Assembly (NCBI GenBank): GCA_951799425.1
Contig: OX637403.1
Location: 27,530,311-27,594,310, forward strand
Origin: Ilex aquifolium
Lineage: Eukaryota; Streptophyta; Magnoliopsida; Aquifoliales; Aquifoliaceae
DNA length: 64,000 nt
Direction of reading: 5' to 3'
In this document: positions 1 through 10,351 of the stretch, piece by piece
How positions within the stretch are numbered: the first letter of the stretch is position 1
Layout: each line of letters starts with the position of its first letter
The notes under the pieces: generated by a model
Seen by the model: the letters and a program-made list of their open reading frames with translations, nothing else
What the model was told of the DNA's origin: nothing
Database searches by the model: none
Program-made: the position numbers and the translations under genes

Positions 1-1909
1 CCATGCGCTTTAGAACTTCGTAATACATCACTTCAGAGGAACTCCCAGAGTCCACCAGGATTCTCTTGACATCAAAGGTGCCGACCTTTAGGGTGAGGAC
101 CAAGGCGTCCTCATGGGGCAGCACGACGCCAGTCAGGTCGTCATTAGAGAATGTGATGTCCTTGTTGCTTTCCCGGACCCTCTTGCTGGGTCGTTCCCCC
201 TTCTCCTCGTCTAGCTTCCTTGTGAAAGTCACTCTCTTAAGATCCGATCTGAGGGTATTTGACGTTGGGCGATCCGTGGGACATACGTGGATGACATCGA
301 TGACATTGTCCTGAACGTTTACCTGACCATCGGCGACACGGGTCTCCTTTGGTGCCGCCTCCTCAATGTACTCCCTCAGGTGCCCCTCCCGTACCAACTT
401 TTCCAGGAAGGACTTGTAAACCCTACAGTCCTCGGTGAGGTGTCCCACATCCTGGTGGTATGAGCACCTTACTTTCTGATTCCTGGTGGACGGGTCACCC
501 AGCATCTTAGGCGGCCACTTAAAGAAGGGCTCCCTCCTAATCTTGTTGAGCAGCCTGTAAATGGGCTCCTTGAACACGGTTTGAACCCCTTTGAAGGAGC
601 CACTAGATGAGGGCATCAATCCCTTTCGGGGGAGGTCCCCTTTCTCAACGTCTCTTCTCCTTGGGGCCAAGAGTTTTCCTTTGCCCCCCAGCATTTCGTC
701 TTCCACTCTGGAGTACTTATTTATCCGGACCATCAACTCCCCCATGCCAGTAGGCGTCCTTTTTGTCAAGGATCTATAGAGGTCGGTGTCCCTCGAGAGG
801 CCAAGTCTGAAGGAGGCAGCCGCCATGACTTCGGAGCACCCCTCTACCTCGTTGACTTCCTCCCAATAGCGGGTAGCATATTGGCGGAGAGTCTCTCCTT
901 CCTTTCGTCTCAAAGTTAACAACGACCCGACATCTTTCGGGCGTTTACTCCCTGTAATGAACCGAGCCAAGAATTGCTTGGTTAACTCCTTCCAAGACCC
1001 TATACTGCCGGGTGGAAGGGTCTCAAACCACTTCATAGCAGAGTCGCCTAGACTCATTGAAAATACCCGACACAGCAATCGGTGGTCCGAATGGTAAAGA
1101 GACATCATTTGCTTGTACTGCCTTAAATGAGCTTCGGGGTCTGATCGCCCGTCATAAACTTTAAACCTTGGCACGACAAACTTCTTTGATACCTCCATAT
1201 TCGCGATAGCCTCGGTGAAGGGCGACTGAATGAGCTCGTCATCCGCGTCTTCTTCTATCATGGTGTTGCCCCTTCGGGTGGAGTTCAAATGTACCCGGAG
1301 ATCTTCTTGGCACCGAGGTCTTACTTCTTGCTCATCCCGGCGTCTGATGGGACGTCCTGACCTATTGTTCCTTACAGAGAGTGTAGACCCCTCCTCGGAT
1401 TCCTCCACGCCCCCTCGCCCGGAGAGTCTCCGACGGAGGTCGTTCCACGCCAATGACTTTGTCTTCTTGGCTGGGACCTCCGGGAGCTCCCTCCTGGCCC
1501 TCGGGCGCTTAGAAGCCCTGGAGCTATTCGATCCACCGCTGAGGCGATCTCTGAGGTCTCGAGCCTTCATTCCCTTGACAGGGGGCTCGTGTGATTGCCC
1601 CTGGTCTCGAGATCCTCCGCCGGAAAGTGTGAACTCATTGAGCCGGTTCAGGACATTGACGTTGTCCTCTTCCAACTGCCTCAGGCGATCCCCGAACTGG
1701 TCCTCTATCACTTCAGCAAGTTGCCGTGCCAACGGGGCTGCCTTTCCAGAGCCAACGCCCATGTTGGTCTGGTGGGTCGGTCCTTTGGAGTGAACAGAAC
1801 ACTCCCTATTCACGCTTTCCACGCGATCCTTCGTTCTTGACATGGATGGGGCTGTTAACTCAACGTTCCTTTGCTGAGTGCTCTTTCCCTTTTGACGAGT
1901 ATTCACCAT
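1..1909 (-). CDS. Gag-protease of Tat-like retrotransposon (3' end beyond window)
   Basis: An open minus-strand frame runs from an ATG at 1909-1907 to base 1, about 636 codons. I stepped through the left 1.26 kb codon by codon and read the first part, and saw no stop. The protein starts MVNTRQKGKS. It has a retrotransposon Gag core around residue 290 (WFETLPPGS), a CX2HX4HX4C zinc knuckle near residue 480 (CSYHQDVGHLTEDC), and ends in an aspartic protease active site near residue 620 (ILVDSGSS). The start is the first ATG about 30 nt downstream of the PBS. Gag packages the element RNA; the protease processes the polyprotein. The frame looks undamaged, so the element may be fairly young. Family assignment rests on motif order and on its similarity to the second element. 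Confidence 0.85.
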   Translation of the reverse strand, partial: MVNTRQKGKSTQQRNVELTAPSMSRTKDRVESVNRECSVHSKGPTHQTNMGVGSGKAAPLARQLAEVIEDQFGDRLRQLEEDNVNVLNRLNEFTLSGGGSRDQGQSHEPPVKGMKARDLRDRLSGGSNSSRASKRPRARRELPEVPAKKTKSLAWNDLRRRLSGRGGVEESEEGSTLSVRNNRSGRPIRRRDEQEVRPRCQEDLRVHLNSTRRGNTMIEEDADDELIQSPFTEAIANMEVSKKFVVPRFKVYDGRSDPEAHLRQYKQMMSLYHSDHRLLCRVFSMSLGDSAMKWFETLPPGSIGSWKELTKQFLARFITGSKRPKDVGSLLTLRRKEGETLRQYATRYWEEVNEVEGCSEVMAAASFRLGLSRDTDLYRSLTKRTPTGMGELMVRINKYSRVEDEMLGGKGKLLAPRRRDVEKGDLPRKGLMPSSSGSFKGVQTVFKEPIYRLLNKIRREPFFKWPPKMLGDPSTRNQKVRCSYHQDVGHLTEDCRVYKSFLEKLVREGHLREYIEEAAPKETRVADGQVNVQDNVIDVIHVCPTDRPTSNTLRSDLKRVTFTRKLDEEKGERPSKRVRESNKDITFSNDDLTGVVLPHEDALVLTLKVGTFDVKRILVDSGSSSEVMYYEVLKRM

Positions 1910-1937
1910 GGTCACTGATCTTCGGGAAATATGATCT

Positions 1938-1955
1938 TTCCCACAGACGGCGCCA
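1938..1955 (-). other. Primer-binding site of the left element
   Basis: The plus-strand sequence TTCCCACAGACGGCGCCA gives a minus-strand PBS starting TGGCGCCGT. It lies three bases inside the LTR end (TG at 1959). Only the first nine or so bases match the 3' end of plant tRNA-Asp, so the priming tRNA is not certain. The same 18 bases occur at 16118-16135. Confidence 0.8.
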
Positions 1956-2310
1956 GATTGTGCGTACAGATTTTTGCACAATATAAATGTTCGAGCGGAA
2001 GCAGGACTAGGGTGAACTCGTCTTGACCATTGACGTCGAATCCTAGCGATGAAGTGGATTGGCGTGACGTAGGCCAAAAGGAACTGGTTGGATTGACGGT
2101 GGCTCCTCCTTGTGGAACGGTTGAACCAAGCCTCACAAACGGCGTTGGATTCCGGCTTCTCCTGGACAAGAAGAGAAGAGTTAGAAGGGTGCCGGAGTGT
2201 CTCCGGCGTTTCCCCTCCGACGGACAAGTCAGTAGTCGTTTTTGAGAGGGAGAGTATTCGGAGCACACTTGTTTGCATGTATTGCGTACCTTCGATTTGC
2301 CTCTCAGAGG

Positions 2311-2320
2311 GCTATTTATA
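2311..2320 (-). promoter_or_regulatory. TATA box of left LTR
   Basis: Minus-strand TATAAATAGC lies within the LTR, at a suitable distance upstream of the PBS for a retrotransposon promoter. It is called from sequence match and position only. Confidence 0.6.
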
Positions 2321-2801
2321 CCTTTGTTGGTAGTAATCATTGCGGGCTAGTGCACAGTAGGAGATGTCAGTCATGGGGAAGCGTTTTTCCCCTTTTGCAG
2401 AGATATTTGAAGGCTCTTAACTGCTCGGAGTCCCGACCAATCAATGCCCCTTCCCTCGGGCGCCCGAGCAATAAATGCTCTTATCCCTATGCAAATGTAT
2501 TGAATGCTTGATCTTCGTAGCACTTAATGCGCCCCTTTCCGGGCTATCCCAGTCATCAAGGACATCCCATCATACTGAATGTTTATTAAATGATCCCCCG
2601 TATACCCGGACAATGACTGGGACCTTTGTGTAAAGCTATGTACTGCTCTGCTCACAGTACTACGTGTCCTTATCCCCTTGGTTGTCAACTCTGCTTACCC
2701 TGCCTGCCTTACTGAGTTGACGGAAAGGACAAGCCAGTGACTCCTTCCTCGCCTTAGTCTCCATAAGCCGAAGACGTCGGGGAGCTTTTGGAGCCGAGAT
2801 G

Positions 2802-3033
2802 ACGTGTACCGGGCCTTGTATCCCGAGAAGACATATGCGCCGAGGACACGTGTGAGATGAGGCAGCACCGAGGTTCATTGAGTGCCGAGATTACGTGTCA
2901 TCAATCTAAACCACCCAGTGGTATCCGGACGCCGAGGACACGTGTCACCATTCTAGTACCGGGATCACACGACGCCGAGGACGTGTGTCGTGACATCAGT
3001 CGTCGGAGCACAGCGATCCCCCGAGAACACGTG
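2802..3033 (-). promoter_or_regulatory. Array of six ACGTG/G-box cores in U3
   Basis: ACGTG cores begin at 2802, 2848, 2893, 2940, 2981 and 3029, that is every 41 to 48 bp. Most follow a GCCGAG or close variant, so this is a diverged tandem repeat of roughly 45 bp. Three are full CACGTG palindromes (2847, 2939, 3028). Such cores are bound by bZIP and bHLH factors, including ABA-response factors. A role as enhancer of this LTR is inference. Confidence 0.6.
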
Positions 3034-3067
3034 TTACCATCTGCTGAACCCACAGAATGTCCCATCA

Positions 3068-3480
3068 TCATTCATGGAAACAATAAAATAGGAAGACATT
3101 ATGTTGTTATGAAAAACACAAAAAAAAAAAAAAAAAAAAATTTATACCATACTAAAAGTTACGATTTCTAATGACAAACCTTCTAAACTTATTAAAAAAA
3201 AAAAAGGCAATACTTATAGTTTTGTCGTTACTTGGCTATCATGTGGGCTGTAAAATTATTATTTTTGGTTAATTACCTTTAAATCTACTAAAGTTCAATC
3301 CTTGTTGTTTTCAATCTAAGAGATAGTGAATCTTCTCAAACAAGGTGGAAATAACATCGTAGTTGACTAGCCAGAACCAAAAGAGCCTGATGTTGTCTGT
3401 CTAATTAATCTTTTGAATGTATGGTCTATTTTCACAAGAATCCATGAAAAATTTTATACCCAAAAATTGTATAATATATA
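3068..3480. other. Non-coding spacer with a repeated 115-bp segment
   Basis: No gene is visible. The first part (about 3068-3180) resembles 17006-17130 in the same orientation, including the shared stretch GGAAACAATAAAATAGGAAG. It also holds A-rich runs. The remainder is unrecognised AT-rich sequence. Confidence 0.5.
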
Positions 3481-4036
3481 TGATGATGCACAAAATATGT
3501 TTATGCACTACCTGTTAAGTATTTAATGTAGTAATTAAGAAAGAGACTCAACACAAGTAAACACAAATTAAGTGGTTCGGTCAGAGTTATCTATTATACT
3601 ATGAAGGGCTACAATGGCCTGAGTGGTTTATTGCTTAAAGAATGTAGAGTGTTCAGATGTGAGTCATGTCTTCCATGTGTAGGCGGGGTTTATAATTTAT
3701 AAACAAGTGAAGTTGGCTTCGAGGGGCTCTGATCGAGTGTCATCCTTGTAACTGATTCCGTGAAGCTTGTCTTATTCTCGTAACGGGCAAAGTGATATCG
3801 AGGTGATTCCTTGAAGCTTGTCTTATCTCTTAACGGGTGAGGTGATCTCGCGAGACTGGTGATATGCCCCTGATGACTGCATCTCCACGGATTTCCTCTC
3901 CTCGAATGGAGATTCTCACGTGCACTGATGATGAGCTAAGTCTCTCAGGAAGGTGGGCTTGACCCAATTGGAATTGTTGCTGAGTTTTTATTGGTTTGCA
4001 TCTGTGATCCGTGCATGATTTGAGCCAGACTCGTCA
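3481..4036 (-). mobile_element. Solo LTR of a Tat-like element
   Basis: The segment starts TGATGATGCACAAA and ends GACTCGTCA, like the LTRs of the complete element at 6619-16823. It shares internal blocks with them (an AACACAAG segment followed by GTGGTTCGGTC). It is flanked by the direct repeat ATATA (3476-3480 and 4037-4041). There is no internal coding region or PBS next to it. This is the signature of a solo LTR left by LTR-LTR recombination. It is 556 bp, against 685 bp in the intact element, and well diverged, so it is a different subfamily or an old copy. Confidence 0.8.
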
Positions 4037-4104
4037 ATATAGATGATCACAAGAAAAAATATTTGAACTCACTCTTCATAATTTTAAATGCTTCTAATAA
4101 TCAC

Positions 4105-4372
4105 CTCAACTAGTGGTCTAGTGGTAAGTTGTATATGTTTAGGGTCATCACTGACTCTCATGTGGTTACCATTAAGCATGGTTCGATTTACGGGAGCAAC
4201 GCGATTTGCTGCTTGACTTAAGTGGTGCTGTAATGACTGGCTGCCCTTTCGGATTAATAACTATGGCTCAAACTGGACATTCCACAGTGGGGACTCTCAT
4301 AGTCACCCCTAGAAAGAGTTATTACCTACTTGTCGCCCTTTCCTCTTTTTCCTTATCCCAAAAAAAAAAAAA
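4105..4372 (+). mobile_element. tRNA-derived SINE candidate
   Basis: An internal pol III A box (TGGTCTAGTGG, 4114-4124) fits the plant consensus exactly. A B-box-like GGTTCGATTTA follows at 4180-4190. The segment ends in an A run at about 4360-4372. The A-B distance is a little long. No second copy was seen in the window, so the call rests on boxes plus tail. Confidence 0.5.
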
Positions 4373-5649
4373 TTCCTAATCCAAAAAAAATGATTATCCT
4401 TACACGGGTCCATATTAACCGTAATATCCCGAGTCCAATTGTGGCAACGAAAAAATCAACTTTTGGGATCTCATAAAATGAACATAATATGTATAAAGTT
4501 TTTAAATTTTATTATTTCACTTACCTTTGTTATTTTCAAAAGCAACGATTACAAATTAAAATTAATAGTTGGAATTTATTTTTCAATATGATGCTTATTA
4601 TTATTTTTTTTTGATACGATAGTAATTCCTAACATCTCCGTTCATGTTCATCATGATTTCTTTATGTGTCAGAGAATTCAGATATCACAGAATCCGGTCT
4701 ATATCTGATCTGTTGACATACCTAATTGACACTCCTTAGTATAACAATTTCTCTTTTTTTTTTGTTTAACGGTTATGAGTATTCGGATTAGCTTACGCAT
4801 ATATCGATTAATTTCTTTCCAGGTTCGGTCAAATGCAGGTCATCGACGCCAAAACTAGGCTATTTATGAGAGATAATTCTCTAATGGTGTGACCGCAAAG
4901 AGTTAATAAGATTCAAATTCACAACTCGTCTGAATTTATAACTCGCCTTTATTACCATTCGAACAATTTTAGATTGTGACATATTATCAATTTCAATGCT
5001 GAGGGTATATTCGAAATTAGAGTCTTTTTGACGTTTCATGCACTTGGGGGCAAAATTGTATTCACATGTGAGGTAGGTTTAGACAAGTTGCCAGTCAAAC
5101 AAATACAACGGCCAAAATGAGACGATGCCTTTTTCATGGATTCCACCGACACACATATTCCACTTGCTAGTGACTAGTGATGATGACACCTTATTGGAGC
5201 TATTCAACATAAAATTGTGTTGTCACGACTTAATTTTATGACATCATATTAAACAATTAATAATAATTTGTGTCTGAAATTATTTTATAATATCAAAAAT
5301 TAAATATTTATTATGCAATAATTATATTTTTAATAACAAGTTTTTTTTAATTAAATAATTTAAAATTAAAGCGAAGAGAGAGAAAATAATAAAGATGTAT
5401 GTATAGATTAGTGAATTTATTTGGTATTGGGAGTTGTGTAGAAAAAAATGATATTTTTTAACGAAATTTTTTTTAAGATAAATTTTGTACCATTTGATCG
5501 AAGTATATGAAAAATTTATTAATCTTGACCGCTGTTATGCTTTGATAAGTTGAAAATTCAATTTCTTAGCTATAACAATAGATAATTCTCAGCTTTAATA
5601 TTAGATAGATAACTTCTCAACTTTAAATTTTAATTTGAGTTATTTAAAA
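4373..5649. other. Gene-free AT-rich intergenic sequence
   Basis: No coding frame, RNA gene or clear repeat boundary can be supported. Part of 5380-5640 looks loosely like 41370-41640 (similar word order around an 'agagagag...ggattagt' block), suggesting a shared old repeat, but no ends can be fixed. Confidence 0.35.
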
Positions 5650-5658
5650 TTATTAATA

Positions 5659-6610
5659 GGGGGAAATTTCAGCCACACCCGTTTTAGTTTATTATATCTT
5701 CAAGGATACTCCCTACTATAGAAAACATTACTGACACACTTTTTAATTTATATTTAAACATCATTAACACTCCATGTCATTAAACCACAATTTCTAACAA
5801 CTAAAAATTCATCTAAAATACAAAAAATATCCCTATATAAATCTCAAACAATCTTTCTACATAAAATTCAAGCTGATTAAAATTTATTTTTTTACATATT
5901 AAAATTCAAGTTGATTAAAATTTATTTTTCTACATATTAAAATTTGAGTCGATTAAGATTTTCATTCAAACTGATTAAATTTTAATTTTTTTATGTAGTA
6001 AAATTCTAGCCGATTTGAGCCTACTTGAGCTGTTAGCACCGATTAAAATTGGCTTTGAGTCGATTAAAATTTATATTTTTTTACTTATTAAAATTTATGC
6101 CAATTAAAATTCGATTCAAGTTGATTAAAATTTATTTTTTACGTATTAAAATTTGAGTAGATTAAAATTTGTATTTTTTTATGTATCAAAATTCTGGTAG
6201 ATTAAAATTTAAGGGTGAGTTGATTAAAATTTAATTCGAGTTGATTTTTAATCGGTTCGAATAGAATATTAATCCGCTCAAATTTTAATACGTAAAAAAA
6301 TATAATTTTTAAACAACTCGAATATTAATACGTGAAAAATAAATTTTAATTAACTTGAATCAAATTTTAATCGATCCGAATTTTAATACATTAACAAAAA
6401 ATTAGAAAACAGAGGGGATTTCATTGAAGATATGTCTATCTAGAAGGGGTGTAAATGAAGTTTTTTCTCAAATATATCATGAGCAATTTAATAAGATTGC
6501 TTTCTAATTGACACCTTTAATCTGACAAGGGGCGTCAGTGAAGATTCAAAAAATAAAAGGATATCCTCGAAAATATGGTAAACAAGAAAGGGTGCAGCTA
6601 AAATTTTCCC
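5659..6610. mobile_element. Fold-back Mutator-like (MULE-type) element, copy 1
   Basis: The left end (GGGGGAAATTTCAGCCACACC) and the reverse complement of the right end (GGGAAAATTTTAGCTGCACC) match with a few changes and continue to do so for more than 50 bp. The interior is AT-rich, made of repeated GATTAAAATTT words on one side and AAATTTTAATC words on the other, so most of the element can fold back. Flanks are TTATTAATA (5650-5658) and TTGTTAATA, 8 of 9 identical; the right flank is split by the LTR element inserted at 6619 (its last base is 16829). A 9-bp duplication is characteristic of MULEs. No coding capacity. Confidence 0.7.
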
Positions 6611-6618
6611 TTGTTAAT

Positions 6619-7303
6619 TGATGATGCACAAATTGGTCTTCGTGCAAGATCAACAGTCAAGTATGCGTACGAGTATAATTAATAAGCAATTAATAGGCAA
6701 TCACTGGCGAAACTGTAAATAAGGAGATTAACACAAGAGATTTATAGTGGTTCGGTCTCGGATGACCTACGTCCACTCTTCGAACGGCGACAGGGGCCTG
6801 GATGTTTTATTGATCAATCATGATGGTACTCCGGAGAGTTTTACAATGCTTGAGAGGGAGAGAGAGAGAGAAGCTAACACTCAATAGTAAGCTCACAACT
6901 TACACTCTCAATCTCTAGAAACCTTTTCTGATGTGGCAGATCAGTCTAAACTGCAACCACAGAGCATACTAGGAATTTCAAGAGAACTCTCTCTCAAACT
7001 CACTCTTAGAAGCTTTGCTTCTTTCCTGATGCTAGAATACCCAAATGGGTGGTCTATTTATAGTAGTAGGGAATCAATCCTAGCCGTATAACGTGAATCA
7101 ATCCAAACCACACAAATTAAATAATACCTATCTAACATTCAAATCTAACATTCAAATTCTTATCTAACATTCAAATATTTATCTAACATTCTCTAGAATC
7201 TTCTCTTTAGTGGGCTTGGGCTTGGGTAACGGATTGGACTCTTCTTTGGGCTTTCTTGGCTTATTTGAATTGGGCTTTGGCCCAGTGAAATTCGGACTCG
7301 TCA
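6619..7303 (-). repeat. 3' LTR of the complete Tat element
   Basis: 685 bp, ends TG...CA. On the minus strand a TATA box CTATAAATAG lies at 7054-7063. The U3 part contains four copies of a 14-bp unit TCTAACATTCAAAT or close variants (about 7130-7195) and a GAATCTTC pair of heat-shock pentamers near 7197. Confidence 0.95.
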
Positions 7304-7320
7304 TTTGCCCCCCATGCCCC
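7304..7320 (-). other. Polypurine tract of the Tat element
   Basis: The minus strand reads GGGGCATGGGGGGCAAA directly before the 3' LTR, the position where plus-strand DNA priming occurs in LTR retrotransposons. Confidence 0.85.
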
Positions 7321-7663
7321 GAGCCTTTTATCTTTTCGAAAGGCAAGGGTCGAGGGCATGTGTTCATCTCTGTTTGAGTGAAACTGGATTTTCCTTGCCA
7401 TTCATGGTATCCTCTGACCCTCGTGGATTTGTTGTTTAGGGACTTTGCTGAACTTCCCAGTGTCGAAAAATATGTATTTATATATTTTTATCTGCTTCTC
7501 CATAAATAGATATTATTATTCCATCGTCCTCGTCTTTGCCCGCCTTCTGAGACTTTTTCTCAAATGGGGTTCTTCTGAATTTATCCAAGGAGCTAAACCA
7601 ATCTGGCTTCCTCAAGAAGCTTAGTGAGGCTTCTTTAAGAAGCTTTGTAAGGTTTTCCACCTC

Positions 7664-7672
7664 TATTTAAAG
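7664..7672 (+). promoter_or_regulatory. Candidate TATA box of the antisense gene
   Basis: TATTTAAAG lies 76 nt upstream of the ATG at 7748. A pyrimidine-rich stretch (about 7690-7730) lies between, as in plant core promoters. It is outside the LTR, so the antisense gene would have its own internal promoter. Called from position and sequence only. Confidence 0.5.
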
Positions 7673-7747
7673 GGCTCAAAAACACCGTTCATCTCATTTT
7701 TTCCTTCTTCCTTCTTCCCTCACTCTCTCCTTTTGTTACTTGAGAAC

Positions 7748-10292
7748 ATGAGGACTAGAGGCTCATTCATCCGTAAGGGTCTTCGCGTTGAAGGTTCCCA
7801 TGGGGAAGGGAGCTTGGCCGGCGGCACTCATGCCGATGGAGGCTTGCTAGGCGACACTGTTGGCGACAGAGGCGAAGCGGGCGGCGCTCAGGCCGAAGGA
7901 CAAGTGGGCGGCGCCCATTGTGGCAGCCCAGATGGTGTGCTTCGTGGCGCAGACGGTGGGAACGGACGGGCAGACGCACATCCTGTGGGCGGCTCCCCTT
8001 TGGGCTTCGGCCATTTTGGCGCCTGGTCTCGCGGTGGCTTTGGCGCAGCGCCGGTGACCCATGAGAGACCCTTTGGTACCATCTGTGGGGGGACAGGCGC
8101 GAGTACGAGGATTTCAAATAATCCTTTTGGCGTATTTAAAGGGACGCTGCGCCTGAGTGAGCGGCAGAGTGGGTCTCCAGGTGACGCCGAGAATGTCCGT
8201 TTTGGACTGGGTGGTGCTACAAGTACTTCAGGAGGTGTCCAGGATGCACTGGGCGGCGCCCATGGCATGGTTCAGTCCCCTCCTATCAAGTCTAGGAAGC
8301 GACCGATCAATGCCACGGATGGTCCTGGCTCTCAAGGTAGGTTCCCGGTACTTCCTTTTCTCTTTCATGGGTACGGGTATTCTTTTTTTATCAGAGTGTA
8401 ATTTTTCTTCTTGATGAATTTTTACCCAGACGAGCAGGAGACTGCCAAGGATCCTGAAGAAGGTCCGATTGATGACGGAGGCAGTCTTTCCGAGGTAGCC
8501 TCTCTCTTTAGCTATTTTAAGTATGACGAGGATATTTTGGAGTTGATTTCCTTGTATCGTATTCCTCCCTTGGTACTGTGCCGCCATGCGGAGGCTGATG
8601 AGTCAGCTTGCTGCGACTCTTCGGATGACATAGTGCTTTATGAGGGGGCCTTGGAGGCGGGTCTGAGATTCCCGATTCCCGGACCTATATGTCGGGTCTT
8701 TGAGCGTCTTTCCTTAGTTCCTGGGAAGCTGGCTCCGAATGGCTGGCGAGTTTTATTAGCTTTCTTTGCACTGTGGCGGTTGACCCACGGATCTAGTGCT
8801 CCTCCCCCGTTCGAGGAATTCTTGGTTACCTATATACTTCTGGAAAACCCCGTTTCACACCAGGGGTGGTACCGATTTTCCCCGAGGTTAGGGAGGAAGA
8901 AGTTTATTACTGGGCTCACCTCCAATTACCATAATTGGAAGAAGAAGTTCTTTTTTATTGGAGGCGAGTGGGCCTCCGAGTCCGATCGCGACAGGGTGCC
9001 TACCAGTTGGAGTACGATTCCAAAAACTAAGCAAGGTAAGGATTCTAACTTTTGACTTTTTCTTTGATTATCAAGTGTAACCATGTGCCTATCCTTACGA
9101 TGATTGTTTCCTTGCAGCTCCGCCAACCCTTACTGAGGACCAGAAGAGTCTACTTGAGATGGTCCTGAACAGCCCATGCAGGGGGCACTCCGAGATCATG
9201 TCAACAGTTGGCTGTTCCACAGCTTCCTTGAGACCGAAGAAGAAAGGTATTTTGACCATCGACTAGTCTCTTTGAATAGTCCGTGTAGTAGGATCCATTG
9301 GCTTACACTGTTTTCTTTAGGCCCTCCAATTGTCAGATCTTTTGTGGAAGAAGTGTATGTCTCCAGGACAGTTCCTTCTCCTTCTCCTCCTGCCCTCAAG
9401 AGGGCGAGGACAGACGCCGCTAGCTTGGATGGCCCTGCGGAGGCAGAGCCAGGCGATGCTCCTCCTTCCCCTCTAGCTGATATTCCGTCACCTTCGAGGG
9501 GCGGTCCTAGCGCCGTTGAGGCCGAGGTTCCGACTCCATGCTCTACTAGGGCAAAGGGTCCGCTTATTTCTCAGGAAGGTGCCTTATCGTCCATGCTTAG
9601 TAACGTGGAGTTGGCAAAGGAAAGATTATGTACCTTCGTGACCGGCGCTGAGGCTCGAGAGATAGCCTCCCTAGGTCCACAGGGAGTGGTCGACGCCGCC
9701 GTGGAAGGCTTTGCTCTGGTATGTCTTACATTCCTTCTTTGTATATGACTTTCTTCGGCATACCCGGGCTTAGTTTTTCATCTCTCTTTGTTTTGCCTTT
9801 GAATGTCAACAGGTGGCTGCTACTTTGCCTTACCTCTTCAATCATACTCTGACTATCGGGGATGTAGTCCAAGGTCGAGCAGCTGAGAGGCAGGCACGTG
9901 AGACTGCCGAGGACCAGCTTCGGCAAGAGCGGCAGGCACGGGAGAATGCTGTGGGGCTAGCTCGACAGGCGCGAGAGGATGCCGAGAAGCAGCTTGAGCT
10001 CGAGCGGCAGACACGAGAGAGTGCTGCTGAGCAGTTGAGGCTGTCACAGGCGAAGGTTATTCAGCTTGAGACTGACCTTCGAGTTGCACTTGAGAGAGCT
10101 GTCAGAGCGGAGGCTCAGAGGGATGCCGCTGAGAGAGCTAGGGCTAGTGCTTTTGTTGATGGCTATGAGGAGCTGAGGAGGAGGGCATCAGTATCATATC
10201 CTTATAATGATCTCTCTGACCTCAAGCCTTACGAGGCCCCTGAGTCTGATGACGACGGTGATTACGTGAGTGGAGACAGTGAGGGTCAGTAG
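7748..10292 (+). CDS. Antisense five-exon gene of the Tat element (Transposase_28-like)
   Basis: Exons 7748-8336, 8430-9035, 9118-9246, 9321-9718 and 9813-10292 join through four GT-AG introns (74 to 94 nt; phases 1,1,1,0) into 2202 nt: 733 aa plus a TAG stop. The short exons, clean junctions and exact frame argue for a real spliced gene. Residues 1-196 are Gly/Ala/His-rich with loose repeats and end in a basic patch (KSRKRP). Residues 197-398 (exon 2) resemble the plant 'putative gypsy-type transposon' family (Pfam Transposase_28), with the segments PICRVFERLSLVPGKLAPNG and GWYRFSPRLGRK. Exon 4 is Pro/Ser-rich with KRAR. Exon 5 starts a long Arg/Glu/Gln/Ala coiled coil (about residues 590-690) and ends acidic. 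Function is unknown. Antisense frames at this place are known in Tat elements; the splice model is my inference from sequence. Confidence 0.75.
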
Positions 10293-10351
10293 GGGTGTGA
10301 CTCTTTGTATTTTTTTTTTTTTTTGACAGACTATGTTTTTACCCTTTTGTA

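Larger units (their letters stand above)
1..3067 (-). mobile_element. Ty3/gypsy Tat-lineage LTR retrotransposon, 5' part only
   Basis: On the minus strand this reads 5' LTR (about 3067 to 1959), primer-binding site, then an open gag-protease frame that leaves the window at base 1. The rest of pol and the 3' LTR lie outside. The PBS is base-for-base the same as in the complete element at 6619-16823, and both Gag proteins share the unusual CHHC zinc knuckle, so both belong to one lineage. The outer LTR border is uncertain by a few bases (3067 or 3070), because the partner LTR is not visible and no target duplication can be checked. Confidence 0.85.
1959..3067 (-). repeat. 5' LTR of the left Tat-like element
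   Basis: The LTR is about 1.1 kb and is bounded on the internal side by the PBS. On the minus strand a TATA box (TATAAATAGC, plus 2311-2320) lies about 350 nt upstream of the U5 end. The U3 region upstream of it is GC-richer than its surroundings and carries a spaced array of ACGTG cores (2802-3033). The outer end, TGATGATGGG or TGATGGGAC on the minus strand, is a choice between two adjacent CA dinucleotides. Confidence 0.75.

Noticed and set aside
1912-2340. 142-codon minus-strand frame
   Set aside because: It lies across the PBS and U5/R of the left LTR, has no family features, and the real gag frame starts just below it.
4110-4195. tRNA gene
   Set aside because: A and B boxes are present, but no cloverleaf with acceptor stem and anticodon arm could be drawn; treated as a SINE.
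5870-6370. Regularly repeated AT-rich words resembling an array
   Set aside because: Not CRISPR: a plant nuclear setting, unequal units, no conserved repeat-spacer structure; it is the core of the fold-back element.
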